This document shows, piece after piece, positions 1-7,706 of a DNA stretch of 36,007 nt. The stretch is from Flavobacteriaceae bacterium (GTDB taxonomy: Bacteria; Bacteroidota; Bacteroidia; Flavobacteriales; Flavobacteriaceae). Within the stretch, counting starts at the first letter, position 1. Each line of letters opens with the position of its first letter. The notes below the pieces were generated by a model. That model searched no databases. It was not told where the DNA came from and saw only the letters and a list, made by a program, of their open reading frames with translations. The DNA lies in the NCBI GenBank assembly GCA_947491985.1, contig CANLLR010000025.1, positions 1 through 36,007 on the forward strand, in the 5' to 3' direction. The position numbers and the translations under genes were made by a program.

Positions 1-2
1 TT

Positions 3-293
3 TTTGAGTTCATTGACGCTAGCGTAGAACTCCTATCAAATTTAGACAAGTTGTTTATTGAAAGTGGCTATGACGGTAAAAAAATCATAGCAGGTTCAAT
101 CTTTAGTGACAAGTTAATTTTTGGCAATGAATGTTGTCGAACCACAAAAATTAATGAAGTGATTGAGGTTTTGAATAGAAATAACAAGGGTTTGGAAGGT
201 CTTAAAAATGGAAAAGCTGTCAAAAATGACAGCCTTTCCGTTAAAGTACCCAGAGTGGGAATCGAACCCACACACTTTCGTACACGAGTTTGA
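3..293 (+). CDS. C-terminal fragment of probable site-specific serine recombinase (5' end outside window)
   Basis: The frame is open from the first bases and ends at TGA 291-293, so this is the tail of a gene that starts left of the window. The tail reads like the end of Bacteroidetes serine recombinases: a hydrophobic GSIFSDKLIF stretch followed by CRTTKINEVIEVL, comparable to the 'iFPekl...yRTtkvN' pattern of that family. The last ~20 residues (PRVGIEPTHFRTRV) are simply the antisense of the tRNA-Leu gene, a typical artefact or tail of integrases whose element sits in a tRNA 3' end. It runs convergently into tRNA-Leu. Family recognition is from memory of a short tail; the catalytic domain is not in view, so another recombinase-like or unrelated protein remains possible. 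Confidence 0.55.
   Translation, partial: FEFIDASVELLSNLDKLFIESGYDGKKIIAGSIFSDKLIFGNECCRTTKINEVIEVLNRNNKGLEGLKNGKAVKNDSLSVKVPRVGIEPTHFRTRV
212..238 (-). terminator. Rho-independent terminator downstream of tRNA-Leu
   Basis: Perfect 7-bp stem (216-222 with 227-233), 4-nt loop. On the minus strand it is followed by a T run (212-215), placing it about 14 nt past the tRNA 3' end. A short T-rich flank on the other side makes it weakly bidirectional, but the recombinase frame reads straight through it. Confidence 0.7.
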
Positions 294-326
294 GTCGTGC
301 GCGTCTACCAATTCCGCCATCCGGGC
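247..326 (-). tRNA. tRNA-Leu (anticodon CAA)
   Basis: The minus strand starts GCCCGGATGGCGGAATTGG, the usual bacterial Leu tRNA 5' end with D-arm. The acceptor stem pairs GCCCGGA with TCTGGGT, followed by discriminator A at 247. The anticodon stem CACGA/TCGTG encloses the loop CTCAAAC, giving anticodon CAA (290-292) for UUG codons. There is a short class II variable arm, and a T-arm GTGGG-TTCGATT-CCCAC. CCA is not encoded. Its 3' half coincides with the end of the recombinase reading frame, consistent with use as an integration target. Confidence 0.95.
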
Positions 327-693
327 AAGGATTTCAATGACTTATCTTTTATAATTTCTAGAAAAAATTAACTAAATAGATGCCATTCGAGCTATTATTT
401 TAAGAACCCTAAGTTTTCAGCATTACGGAAAACAAATGGCAAAAGACTTTAGCGTCACCGTTGAAAAACTTAATTGTTTATCAATTTCTGAGTGCAAATG
501 TAAAAAATAATTCTACATTCTTTAAAAAAATACTCTAAAATTTCCTTTCATACATCGATTTTATTCCTAAATTTGCACCTCGTTAACAACGACAAACAAC
601 TAACTAACTACGCCCGAGGTGATTATATACATTAAATTTTAAGCTAATTAAAACGAATTTGTATAGGCGCATTGGAATAAAAACAACAAGTAA
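327..693. other. Intergenic region between tRNA-Leu and prs
   Basis: No convincing coding sequence on either strand. It must hold the divergent promoters of the tRNA (minus) and prs (plus). The only clear element is a plus-strand TAAATTTG at 568-575. The remainder is AT-rich with no strong hairpin. Confidence 0.5.
568..575 (+). promoter_or_regulatory. Probable -7 element for prs
   Basis: TAAATTTG fits the Bacteroidetes -7 consensus TAnnTTTG. No good -33 TTG is seen at normal spacing. If used, the prs leader would be about 110 nt. Confidence 0.4.
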
Positions 694-1635
694 ATGTCAC
701 ATTTAGAACCAGAAGCAAAGATATTTGCTTGTTCGCAAAGTGTCCATTTAGCCGAACAAATAGCCAAAAACTATGGAATTCCGCTAGGGAAAGTTACGTT
801 CTCAAAATTTAGTGATGGTGAATTTCAACCTTCTTACGAAGAATCAATAAGAGGATTACGTGTTTTTATTGTTTGCTCTACATTTCCAACAGCCGACAAT
901 TTAATGGAGCTGTTGTTGATGATTGATGCTGCGAAAAGAGCATCGGCGCGACACATTACACCTGTAATTCCGTATTTTGGTTATGCAAGACAAGACCGAA
1001 AAGACAAACCAAGAGTGCCAATTGGAGCTAAATTAGTTGCAAAACTATTAGAAACGGCTGGAGCAACCCGAATTATGACGATGGATTTACACGCCGATCA
1101 GATTCAAGGGTTTTTCGAAAAACCAGTCGACCATTTGTTTGCATCGACTATTTTCTTGCCGTATTTGAAAGGATTAAATTTAGATAATTTGACCATTGCA
1201 TCACCTGATATGGGAGGTTCTAAAAGAGCGTATGCCTATTCTAAATTTTTAGAATCGGATGTGGTAATTTGTTACAAACAACGAAAAGCAGCCAATGTGA
1301 TTGACACCATGGAGCTTATCGGAGAAGTGAAAGGACGCAATGTAGTGTTGGTGGATGATATGATTGATACTGGCGGAACACTTGCAAAAGCAGCCGATTT
1401 AATGATAGAAAAAGGCGCTTTAAGTGTAAGAGCCATTTGTACTCACGCCATTTTATCGGGCGACGCGTATGAAAAAATTGAAAATTCCAAATTATTAGAA
1501 TTGATTGTTACCGATTCTATCCCGTTGAAGAAGGAGGCGAAAAAAATAAGAGTCGTAAGTTGTGCGCCACTTTTTGCAGAGGTGATGAATATGGTGCAAC
1601 ACAATACGTCGATTAGCGGGAAGTTTTTGATGTAA
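694..1635 (+). CDS. prs: Ribose-phosphate pyrophosphokinase (PRPP synthetase)
   Basis: Makes 5-phosphoribosyl-1-pyrophosphate from ribose-5-phosphate and ATP, feeding purine, pyrimidine, NAD, His and Trp synthesis in the cytosol. The 313-residue length is normal for the class I enzyme. Visible family motifs are the N-terminal FSDGE, the flexible-loop/ATP region YFGYARQDRK, the metal-binding MDLHADQIQGFF and the PRPP-binding loop VVLVDDMIDTGGT. It is followed by rplY in the same direction, a usual Bacteroidetes arrangement, although here 237 bp of repeat-like DNA separate them. ATG start at 694 leads directly into the conserved N-terminus; no Shine-Dalgarno is seen, as is normal in this phylum. 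Confidence 0.97.
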   Translation: MSHLEPEAKIFACSQSVHLAEQIAKNYGIPLGKVTFSKFSDGEFQPSYEESIRGLRVFIVCSTFPTADNLMELLLMIDAAKRASARHITPVIPYFGYARQDRKDKPRVPIGAKLVAKLLETAGATRIMTMDLHADQIQGFFEKPVDHLFASTIFLPYLKGLNLDNLTIASPDMGGSKRAYAYSKFLESDVVICYKQRKAANVIDTMELIGEVKGRNVVLVDDMIDTGGTLAKAADLMIEKGALSVRAICTHAILSGDAYEKIENSKLLELIVTDSIPLKKEAKKIRVVSCAPLFAEVMNMVQHNTSISGKFLM

Positions 1636-1654
1636 GAAGGAGAGAAAAGAAAAA

Positions 1655-1800
1655 AGACCGCTTCGCTGCTAAAAGAAAGACAGCCTTGATAACAGAGGAT
1701 TTCATTACAGCAAATGACAGCGTTAGCGATAGAGCCAAGCACCGCGTGCAGGCGATAGCGCGACCCGAAGAATGAGGGCAACGCCCAAAAGAATAAAATG
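1655..1800. repeat. GC-richer intergenic repeat-like element between prs and rplY
   Basis: This stretch differs in composition from its AT-rich surroundings and contains small palindromes (for example GCACcgcGTGC near 1740) and the words 'cgcttcgctgct' and 'acccgaagaatgaggg'. The last word resembles 'acccgaaatgaggg' in the repeat block around 24.27 kb. I read it as a decayed dispersed repeat and not as a gene: the antisense reading frame here resembles no protein I recognise. The remaining bases up to 1872 are AT-rich leader for rplY. Confidence 0.45.
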
Positions 1801-1872
1801 TCGAAGGTTAACGGAATTAAATCCGACAACCGACAACTAACAACGAATTATTATTAACTATATATTTTTACA

Positions 1873-2478
1873 ATGAAATCGATTACAATTGAAGGATCAC
1901 AAAGAGAAAGCGTGGGCAAAGTTGCGACTAAAGCCTTACGTAATGCTGGAATGGTTCCTTGCGTTATTTACGGAGGAAGTCAACCAGTACATTTTGCAGC
2001 AGATGAAAGAGCATTTAAAAGCTTGGTTTACACTCCAAACGCACACACGGTTGTGGTTGATTTGGCTGGAACAAAAATCAATGCCATTTTGCAAGACATC
2101 CAGTTTCACCCAGTTTCGGACAGAATCAACCACATTGATTTTTTCCAATTGAGTGATGACAAAGAAATTATCATGGAAGTTCCTGTTAAAATTACAGGTA
2201 CATCACCTGGAGTGTTATTAGGAGGAGTGTTGAACTTAAATCAACGTAGATTGAAAGTGAAAGCATTGCCTAAAAACTTACCTGACTATGTGGAAGCTAA
2301 CATTTCTGAATTGCAAATGGGTAATAAATTGTATGTAACAAAATTACCTACACCAAATTTCAAATTAATGCACCCAGACAACACTGTTGTTGCTCAAGTG
2401 AAGATTTCTCGTGCTGCTATGAAAGCGGCTCAAGAAGCTGCAAAAGCAGAAAAAGGTGGAGCAAAAAAGAAAAAATAA
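1873..2478 (+). CDS. rplY: 50S ribosomal protein L25/general stress protein Ctc
   Basis: Binds 5S rRNA in the central protuberance of the large ribosomal subunit. The 201-residue length is that of the long (Ctc/TL5-type) form. Residues 1-~90 are the L25 5S-rRNA-binding barrel ([19 protein letters not shown] at the start, [16 protein letters not shown] at the end). Residues ~95-180 are the C-terminal beta domain ([28 protein letters not shown]). An Ala/Lys-rich basic tail closes the protein. It sits downstream of prs; the usual next gene in this phylum, pth, is not present here. A strong terminator follows directly, so the unit ends here. Confidence 0.96.
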   Translation: MKSITIEGSQRESVGKVATKALRNAGMVPCVIYGGSQPVHFAADERAFKSLVYTPNAHTVVVDLAGTKINAILQDIQFHPVSDRINHIDFFQLSDDKEIIMEVPVKITGTSPGVLLGGVLNLNQRRLKVKALPKNLPDYVEANISELQMGNKLYVTKLPTPNFKLMHPDNTVVAQVKISRAAMKAAQEAAKAEKGGAKKKK

Positions 2479-2497
2479 TTGTATTATTTTATCAATC

Positions 2498-2527
2498 AAA
2501 AAGCATCAGTTTACTGGTGCTTTTTTT
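2498..2527 (+). terminator. Rho-independent terminator of rplY
   Basis: Stem AGCATCAGT/ACTGGTGCT (one G-T pair) flanked by A-run and T7, 20 nt after the rplY stop. Confidence 0.9.
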
Positions 2528-2603
2528 ATTTACTTCATTTAATTTCAACGTGTTACAATTAAAAGTTTTTAACACGAAAACGTTTTCGTAAATAAAAATA
2601 GCA

Positions 2604-2630
2604 TTGTCCTTTCGTTTTTTAATATATTTG
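2604..2630 (+). promoter_or_regulatory. Bacteroidetes-type promoter of the secreted protein gene at 2654
   Basis: -7 element TATATTTG at 2623-2630 with TTG at 2604-2606 (16-bp gap, slightly short). The transcript would start ~6 nt downstream, leaving a leader of about 18 nt. Confidence 0.55.
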
Positions 2631-2653
2631 AGTATCCTATCAGTAAAGAAACT

Positions 2654-3136
2654 ATGCGAAAAAAGAACTTTTTAAACCATTCAACTGCGTTGATTGTACT
2701 GCTTTTTATTAGTGGAAATGGTTTTTCGCAAATCGGAATTAACACCATAACGCCTCTAAGTACACTTGACATCAATGGTAATTTGACCCTTAAAGAAGTA
2801 GGTGTTGTTAATGCGAATTTGGCAGGTTCGGCTATTTTGAATGGCGGACCATTTGCAAATAAAACTCAAATTAATGATGGCGTTTATATTTCGATAACAC
2901 CCAGCGGTTCGAATAATGATTTTGAATTGCCTAATGCCGTAAATGTTCCGGGAAGAATTTATATTGTAAGGAATATTTCAACTACTAATTACGCTTACAT
3001 TTATACTGCCGGCGGTGGTTTATTTGCAAAAAATAGCATTGGCGTCACTAATCAACCATTAGAGATGCAACACACTGGATTTAGAAAAACACTTTTTTTT
3101 ATAAGTGATGGACTCAATTGGACGTACTTTGAATAA
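2654..3136 (+). CDS. Small secreted protein of unknown function
   Basis: 160 residues with a Sec signal peptide: basic MRKKNF, hydrophobic core ALIVLLFISGNGF, and cleavage expected after GFSQ near residue 27. The mature start IGINTITPLSTLDINGNL is a motif common at the N-terminus of flavobacterial secreted or tail-fibre-like proteins ('vGINTttPqatLDvnG'). The rest is beta-rich with no cysteine and no catalytic motif I recognise. There is no T9SS sorting domain and no lipobox, so it is probably periplasmic or released. It has its own promoter and is a single-gene unit that converges on the Cys-rich microprotein across a shared terminator. Function unknown. Confidence 0.8.
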   Translation: MRKKNFLNHSTALIVLLFISGNGFSQIGINTITPLSTLDINGNLTLKEVGVVNANLAGSAILNGGPFANKTQINDGVYISITPSGSNNDFELPNAVNVPGRIYIVRNISTTNYAYIYTAGGGLFAKNSIGVTNQPLEMQHTGFRKTLFFISDGLNWTYFE

Positions 3137-3156
3137 TAACGCTACTTTCTTACAAT

Positions 3157-3187
3157 AAAAAAACCTTCAAAATTGAAGGTTTTTTTA
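3157..3187. terminator. Bidirectional terminator between convergent genes
   Basis: Perfect ACCTTCAA/TTGAAGGT stem (3163-3180) with A7 before and T7 after. It serves the secreted protein gene on the plus strand and overlaps the stop of the minus-strand microprotein gene. Confidence 0.88.
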
Positions 3188-3355
3188 TGCAATCTTTTTT
3201 ATTAAATCATACATCGGACATCGAGCACAACGCTTGTTCTCACTTTTCATGTATTTTTCACAACAACTTGACTTACAGTTGTCGGCAATTTTTAGTTTTT
3301 TGATCAGAATTTTTTTGTCCTTCTTCTTTAGCTTGTCTTTTACTTTCTTACTCAA
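3185..3355 (-). CDS. Lys-rich four-to-five-cysteine microprotein
   Basis: I place the start at TTG 3355 (then SKKVKDKLKKK), giving 56 residues. The longer frame from TTG 3382 would start inside the -7 promoter element at 3380-3387, so it cannot be transcribed in full. The N-terminal half is very basic. The C-terminal half carries C27, C31, C32, C43 and C46 in the pattern C-x3-CC-x10-C-x2-C, ending CARCPMYDL, which suggests a small metal (zinc or Fe-S) site. I have the impression that similar small proteins occur in other flavobacteria but recognise no named family. Downstream of ferritin in the same direction, but with its own promoter. Confidence 0.6.
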   Translation of the reverse strand: MSKKVKDKLKKKDKKILIKKLKIADNCKSSCCEKYMKSENKRCARCPMYDLIKKIA

Positions 3356-3379
3356 AATGTACAAGTTTAAATAACAATA

Positions 3380-3387
3380 CAAATATA
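3380..3387 (-). promoter_or_regulatory. -7 element for the Cys-rich microprotein
   Basis: TATATTTG on the minus strand; no clear -33 TTG. It decides the start choice, because transcription would begin near 3373. Confidence 0.5.
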
Positions 3388-3423
3388 TTATTATTTTTAT
3401 ACATTCTAAATAAAATTAACGAA

Positions 3424-3936
3424 TTATTTTGTTGCTACAGTGTTAATTACAGATAACATTTTAATGTCTCTATCAAATAAATACAATCCGCCTTTATCAT
3501 CGCCTATTAAGCTAATTTTATCTAAAATAGTTTTGGCTTGCGCCTCTTCTTCAATTTGTTCCGCAACATACCATTGTAGGAAATTGTGTGTCGCATAATC
3601 TTTTTCTTCGAACGTAATGTGCACTAACTCATTGATAGAACTCGACACAAAAAGTTCATGTTTATACAACTCTTCGAACATTTTTTTGAAGGTACCGAAG
3701 CTTGTTTGTGGCGCATTTAGTTCGCTTATAGTAGCGTGACCTCCACGTTCATTTACATATTTTATCAATTTCATCATGTGCAATCGTTCTTCATCAGATT
3801 GCGCATACATAAAGTTGGAAATCCCTTCCAATCCTTGTGTTTCTGCCCAACAAGCCATTGATAAATAGGTTTGTGATGATTCGGATTCGATACGAATTTG
3901 TTTGTTGAGTGCGTTTTCAATATTTTTTGATAACAT
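3424..3936 (-). CDS. ftnA: Ferritin (bacterial non-heme, FtnA type)
   Basis: Cytosolic iron-storage cage: oxidises Fe(II) and mineralises Fe(III). Length 170 is standard. The ferroxidase centre is complete at canonical positions: E17, Y24, E50, H53 (in SDEERLHMMK), E94 and Q127, with E130 nearby for the third iron site. No heme-binding methionine is expected in this subfamily. Upstream lies the CAT-like gene in the same direction, but a good promoter overlaps that gene's 3' end, so ferritin can be expressed alone. ATG 3936 gives the usual MLSKNIENALNKQI start. Confidence 0.96.
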   Translation of the reverse strand: MLSKNIENALNKQIRIESESSQTYLSMACWAETQGLEGISNFMYAQSDEERLHMMKLIKYVNERGGHATISELNAPQTSFGTFKKMFEELYKHELFVSSSINELVHITFEEKDYATHNFLQWYVAEQIEEEAQAKTILDKISLIGDDKGGLYLFDRDIKMLSVINTVATK

Positions 3937-3959
3937 AATCTTATTTTTTGTAAAGTTAG

Positions 3960-3989
3960 CAAATTTATTCGTTCATCAATTCTTCAAAA
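3960..3989 (-). promoter_or_regulatory. Ferritin promoter, inside the 3' end of the CAT-like gene
   Basis: TAAATTTG at 3960-3967 (minus) preceded after 17 bp by TTG at 3985-3987. This is one of the best matches to the -33/-7 consensus in the window. It overlaps the last codons and stop of the upstream gene. Confidence 0.65.
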
Positions 3990-4588
3990 TAAGTTAAAAA
4001 TTGACCCACATGATAGCCGTCTACCAATCCATGATGGACGTGAATGGACATCGACATGGTTTTCTTACCGTCGACTTCCATCAGTTTCCCAAAAGAAATT
4101 TTCGGACAACTGTCGGGCCAACTGTAACTTCTTGCGTGCGAAAAAGAAGTGAAATTTATCCATGGTAAGGCTGAAAAGTGAATTAAATTCTCTGGATATT
4201 CAGTGGTTAATAATCCGGTTGTAGCTTGAATTCGGGCAATCTCGTTTTTAACAGTAGCCGCAAAAACTGTTATGTCTTTGTTGTATTTCATGTAAGAAAA
4301 TCCAAAGGTTGCATCGTCTCTCAACACTGTTGCCGATGCATCAATCTGATCAAAAATGAACACCTCATCATTACAAATTCGGTAACGAAAGGATTCGGTG
4401 GCGTTTACGGCTTCTAATGTTTTATGCAAGTAATACGTAAAAAAAGAAACGCCTAATTCTTTAGCTTTTTCATACGCTTTGGTACAATCAACAGTCACCG
4501 TCACGCCAAAAAAAGGCTCTTCCATTTGTTTGAAAAATAGAAAGTGTTCTTTTCGATTCCATGTGTCGAGGTTGATTTTTTGTTTCAT
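3965..4588 (-). CDS. Chloramphenicol O-acetyltransferase-like protein (CAT fold)
   Basis: About 207 residues, the size of type A CAT (trimeric, acetyl-CoA dependent). Hallmarks are the N-terminal INLDTWNRKEHF, FFTYYLHKTLEAVN, the LPWINFTSFSH segment and the catalytic HHGLVDGYHVG (His-x3-Asp-Gly) near the C-terminus. I prefer ATG 4588 (MKQKINLDTW, the conserved CAT start) over ATG 4606, which adds six unlike residues and lies inside an inverted repeat. Chromosomal flavobacterial members may or may not act on chloramphenicol; no mobile element is next to it, so it looks like a resident gene and the substrate is uncertain. Confidence 0.85.
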   Translation of the reverse strand: MKQKINLDTWNRKEHFLFFKQMEEPFFGVTVTVDCTKAYEKAKELGVSFFTYYLHKTLEAVNATESFRYRICNDEVFIFDQIDASATVLRDDATFGFSYMKYNKDITVFAATVKNEIARIQATTGLLTTEYPENLIHFSALPWINFTSFSHARSYSWPDSCPKISFGKLMEVDGKKTMSMSIHVHHGLVDGYHVGQFLTYFEELMNE

Positions 4589-4599
4589 TTTTTTATTAT

Positions 4600-4684
4600 G
4601 ACACAAATGGCACGAATTAGCACAAATACCTTTTCGTGGAATTACACAAAGAAATACTTGGTGCCAATTCGTGTAATTTGTGTA
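4600..4684. repeat. Imperfect inverted repeat between HAD gene and CAT-like gene
   Basis: Arms 4600-4623 and 4661-4684 match as reverse complements at 20 of 24 positions ('cacaaat..cacgaatt.gcac'). This lies immediately past the HAD stop. It looks like a member of the 'gcacgaattagcac' repeats common between flavobacterial genes; it could also fold as an RNA hairpin ending the metG-HAD transcript. Confidence 0.6.
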
Positions 4685-4687
4685 AAA

Positions 4688-5377
4688 TTATTTTAATAAT
4701 ATGGGCAAAACTTGAGTGATGTTTTCGACTGTTTTAAAATTCGGATGCTCGACTTTATGACTCACTTTTTCGTGTTCCCACGTCGTATGAAACGGAATGT
4801 GAACCGCGTAACCACCAATTTTCAAGACAGGTAACACATCCGATTTTAAAGAATTTCCAATCATAAAAAATTCGCTCGGTGCAATCTCTAAACGTTTCAA
4901 TAATTTTTGATAGTTGATATCTTGCTTGTCGGCCATCACTTCAATATGGTGAAAATAATGTCCCAAACCCGAGTCGTGCAGTTTGCGTTGTTGGTCTTTC
5001 AAGTCGCCTTTGGTCGCTACAATCAATTTGTACTTTCCGTGCAAAGCTGCCAAGGTTTCTTCAACGCCGTCTAACAATTCTATGGGTTTTTGAAGCAATT
5101 CTTTTCCGTATTCAATTATTTTCTGAATGATTTCTATCGAAATGGTGTTGTTAGAAATGCGCATAGCTGCTTCAATCATCGACAAAATGTAGCCTTTAAT
5201 TCCGTAACCATACAACTCTAAATTGGCAATTTCTACCCGAAACAATTCTAGTGATAATCCTTGTTGCGATAAATAATCGCTCATCAAAGTACAAAATTTT
5301 TGTTCGGTTTCTTGAAAATAGGGCTCATTGACAAACAAAGTGTCGTCAGCGTCGAAGGCGATTACTTTTAGGTTCAT
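4688..5377 (-). CDS. HAD-superfamily hydrolase (YjjG-like phosphatase)
   Basis: 229 residues. Motif I is FDADDTLF with nucleophile D9 and D11. A four-helix cap follows (~20-90). Motif II is the Thr in VATKGD, and motif IV is MIGNSLKSDVLP. This pattern is that of small-molecule phosphatases of the 5'-nucleotidase YjjG/phosphoglycolate phosphatase group; the substrate cannot be read from sequence. It begins 12 bp after the metG stop in the same direction, so it is probably co-transcribed with metG. Cytosolic. Confidence 0.9.
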   Translation of the reverse strand: MNLKVIAFDADDTLFVNEPYFQETEQKFCTLMSDYLSQQGLSLELFRVEIANLELYGYGIKGYILSMIEAAMRISNNTISIEIIQKIIEYGKELLQKPIELLDGVEETLAALHGKYKLIVATKGDLKDQQRKLHDSGLGHYFHHIEVMADKQDINYQKLLKRLEIAPSEFFMIGNSLKSDVLPVLKIGGYAVHIPFHTTWEHEKVSHKVEHPNFKTVENITQVLPILLK

Positions 5378-5389
5378 TTATATATACTA

Positions 5390-7453
5390 TTAGCTAATCA
5401 TAGCGCCATCCGCAACACCATCCGCATCCGGATTCACAAAAACCAATTTCCCATCGGCATTGTTGGTCATCAAAATCATGCCTTCGCTTTCTATGCCACG
5501 CAACGCTCTTGGCGCTAAATTAATCAAAACCGTTACGCGTTTTCCTACTACTTCTTCGGGTGAAAAATGTTCGGCAATTCCTGAAACAATAGTGCGAACG
5601 TCCAATCCGGTAGCGACTTTCAATACTAAAAGTTTATTGGCTTTTGGCATTTTCTCGGCTTCTATAATGGTTCCCACACGCAAATCTAATTTCGAAAAAT
5701 CGTCAAAAGTTGTCGTTGGTTTTTGAGGTTCAGTGACTTGATTCTCCATAACATTCGCTTTTTTGGTCGCTTCTAATTTGTCAATTTGTTTTTGTATTTC
5801 GGCATCTTCAATTTGTGAAAATAATATTTCGGCTTCACCGATTTGGTGTCCGACTTGCAACAATTCAGATGTTTCAGAAACACTATTCCATTCATTATCT
5901 TGCTTAGCTTGTCGAAGTATCTTTCCTAATTTATCTGACGTAAACGGCAAAAACGGCTCACACAAAACCTGTAACGCTGCAGCAATTTGCAACGCCACGT
6001 ACATTTGGGTTTGCACGCGTTCCGGATTGGTTTTCACCATTTTCCAGGGTTCTTCGTCGGCTAAATATTTATTTCCCAAACGAGCTACATTCATCAATTC
6101 GCCTTGCGCTTCTCTAAATCGGTAGCGTTCAATTGAACTCGAAATCACCGCTGGATACGCTTTTAATTCGGCCAACGTTTGTTCGTCCACTTCCGAAAAT
6201 GCATTCGGAGACGGAACAATTCCCTCGTAATATTTATTCGTTAACACCACCACACGATTGATGAAATTTCCAAAAATCGATGCCAATTCGTTATTATTTC
6301 TGGCCTGAAAATCTTTCCAAGTAAAATCATTATCCTTAGTTTCTGGCGCATTCGACGTCAACGCATAGCGCAAACTGTCTTGCTTATCCGGAAAATCTTG
6401 TAAATATTCATGCAACCAAACCGCCCAATTTTTAGACGTTGATAATTTATTGCCTTCCAAATTCAAGAATTCGTTGGCCGGAACATTATCGGGCAAAATA
6501 TAACTGCCTTCGGCTTTTAACATCGCCGGAAAAATGATGCAATGAAATACGATATTGTCTTTTCCTATAAAATGAACCAATTTCGTATCTTCCTTCTTCC
6601 AATAGTCTTCCCAGTTTTTGCCTTCACGAGCTGCCCATTCTTTGGTCGACGAAATGTAACCAATTGGCGCGTCAAACCATACGTACAATTTTTTCCCTTC
6701 GGCACCTTCTACCGGAACGTCAATTCCCCAATCCAAATCTCGTGTCACGGCCCTCGGTTTCAGTCCGTCGTCCAACCACGATTTTACTTGTCCCAATACA
6801 TTTGTTTTCCAATCTTTGGCATGTCCGACCAAAATCCATTGGGTTAAAAAATCTTGGTAACGGTCTAAGGGTAAAAACCAATGTTTGGTTTCTTTCAAAA
6901 TCGGAGTTTCTCCTGTTATTGTTGACTTTGGATTGATCAAATCGGTGGCATTCAATGTTGATCCACAACGCTCACACTGATCGCCATAAGCTTCGGGGTT
7001 TTCACATTTCGGGCACGTTCCCACCACAAATCGGTCGGCCAAAAACTGATCGGCTTTGGCATCATAGAGTTGCTCGGTCACTTCTTCAATAAAATCGTTA
7101 GTGTCGTATAATTTTCTGAAAAATTCCTGAGCCGTATCGTGATGAATTTTAGACGAGGTGCGCGAGTAATTATCAAACGAAATTCCAAAATCGACAAACG
7201 ATTTCCGAATAATTCCGTCGTATTTATCAATCACTTCTTGCGGCGTAATGCCTTCTTTTTTGGCTTTCATCGAAATCGCCACGCCGTGTTCATCGCTACC
7301 GCAAATAAACGCCACGTCTTTTCCTTGCAAACGCAAATAACGTGCGTAAATATCGCTCGGAACGTAAACGCCTGCCAAATGGCCAATGTGAATCGGACCG
7401 TTAGTATAAGGCAACGCAGCGGTAATCGTATATCTTTTTGGATTCTCTAACAT
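5390..7453 (-). CDS. metG: Methionyl-tRNA synthetase with C-terminal tRNA-binding domain
   Basis: Charges tRNA-Met for initiation and elongation. 687 residues, the long dimeric form. In order: Rossmann domain with HIGH at 22-25, the CGSDEHG loop near 50, a zinc knuckle with CPKC and CERC (about 145-161), the KMSKS-equivalent KLSTS at 336-340, an anticodon-binding helical domain with [16 protein letters not shown] sequence (here [12 protein letters not shown]), and a C-terminal EMAP/Trbp111-like OB fold (about 585-687, [12 protein letters not shown] through [18 protein letters not shown]). ATG 7453 is followed by the conserved [19 protein letters not shown]. Confidence 0.98.
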   Translation of the reverse strand: MLENPKRYTITAALPYTNGPIHIGHLAGVYVPSDIYARYLRLQGKDVAFICGSDEHGVAISMKAKKEGITPQEVIDKYDGIIRKSFVDFGISFDNYSRTSSKIHHDTAQEFFRKLYDTNDFIEEVTEQLYDAKADQFLADRFVVGTCPKCENPEAYGDQCERCGSTLNATDLINPKSTITGETPILKETKHWFLPLDRYQDFLTQWILVGHAKDWKTNVLGQVKSWLDDGLKPRAVTRDLDWGIDVPVEGAEGKKLYVWFDAPIGYISSTKEWAAREGKNWEDYWKKEDTKLVHFIGKDNIVFHCIIFPAMLKAEGSYILPDNVPANEFLNLEGNKLSTSKNWAVWLHEYLQDFPDKQDSLRYALTSNAPETKDNDFTWKDFQARNNNELASIFGNFINRVVVLTNKYYEGIVPSPNAFSEVDEQTLAELKAYPAVISSSIERYRFREAQGELMNVARLGNKYLADEEPWKMVKTNPERVQTQMYVALQIAAALQVLCEPFLPFTSDKLGKILRQAKQDNEWNSVSETSELLQVGHQIGEAEILFSQIEDAEIQKQIDKLEATKKANVMENQVTEPQKPTTTFDDFSKLDLRVGTIIEAEKMPKANKLLVLKVATGLDVRTIVSGIAEHFSPEEVVGKRVTVLINLAPRALRGIESEGMILMTNNADGKLVFVNPDADGVADGAMIS

Positions 7454-7489
7454 TATAAATTGGGTATGTAAGCTGCAAAAATAAGCAAT

Positions 7490-7645
7490 CCATTTGAGTC
7501 CCGATGCTTCGGGATAGGATTTTTATTGGAAGCTATTCCGGCTGTCCGCGTTATCTTTTTTCGTTCCTCAAAAAGGATGCTGCTCCCATCCGGGCTAGGA
7601 AAAACCGTTTCCAAACAAAATCCGCGTAAATTTCTCAAATCCGTG
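7490..7645. repeat. Probable dispersed repeat between metG and the LD-carboxypeptidase gene
   Basis: The block contains a small palindrome (GTCCCGATGCTTCGGGAT, 7498-7515), then 'ggaagctattccggctgtcc' and a 'ctcaaaaaggatgctgctccc' segment. I recognise this ordered string from the 3' flanks of unrelated flavobacterial genes, so I call it a repeat. The antisense reading frame through it (61 residues) is not supported as a gene. No second copy lies in this window. Confidence 0.5.
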
Positions 7646-7677
7646 TCCTCCGCGTTCCAATCAAGAATAACTTTTTA

Positions 7678-7685
7678 TACATTTG
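7678..7685 (+). promoter_or_regulatory. -7 element for the S66 peptidase gene
   Basis: TACATTTG, about 21 nt before ATG 7707. It supports that start, which includes the signal peptide. No clear -33 TTG. Confidence 0.5.
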
Positions 7686-7706
7686 CTAAACAGACCAAAA
7701 TAATTA

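Noticed and set aside
68..320. Minus-strand reading frames through the recombinase tail and tRNA-Leu
   Set aside because: They translate the tRNA or the antisense of a better-supported frame; no family resemblance.
1443..1829. Minus-strand 128-residue frame over the end of prs and the following repeat
   Set aside because: Mostly antisense of prs; the rest covers repeat-like DNA. No promoter or recognisable domain.
7453..7638. Minus-strand 61-residue frame upstream of metG
   Set aside because: Lies wholly in an apparent dispersed repeat; would place a gene directly against the metG start with no motif.
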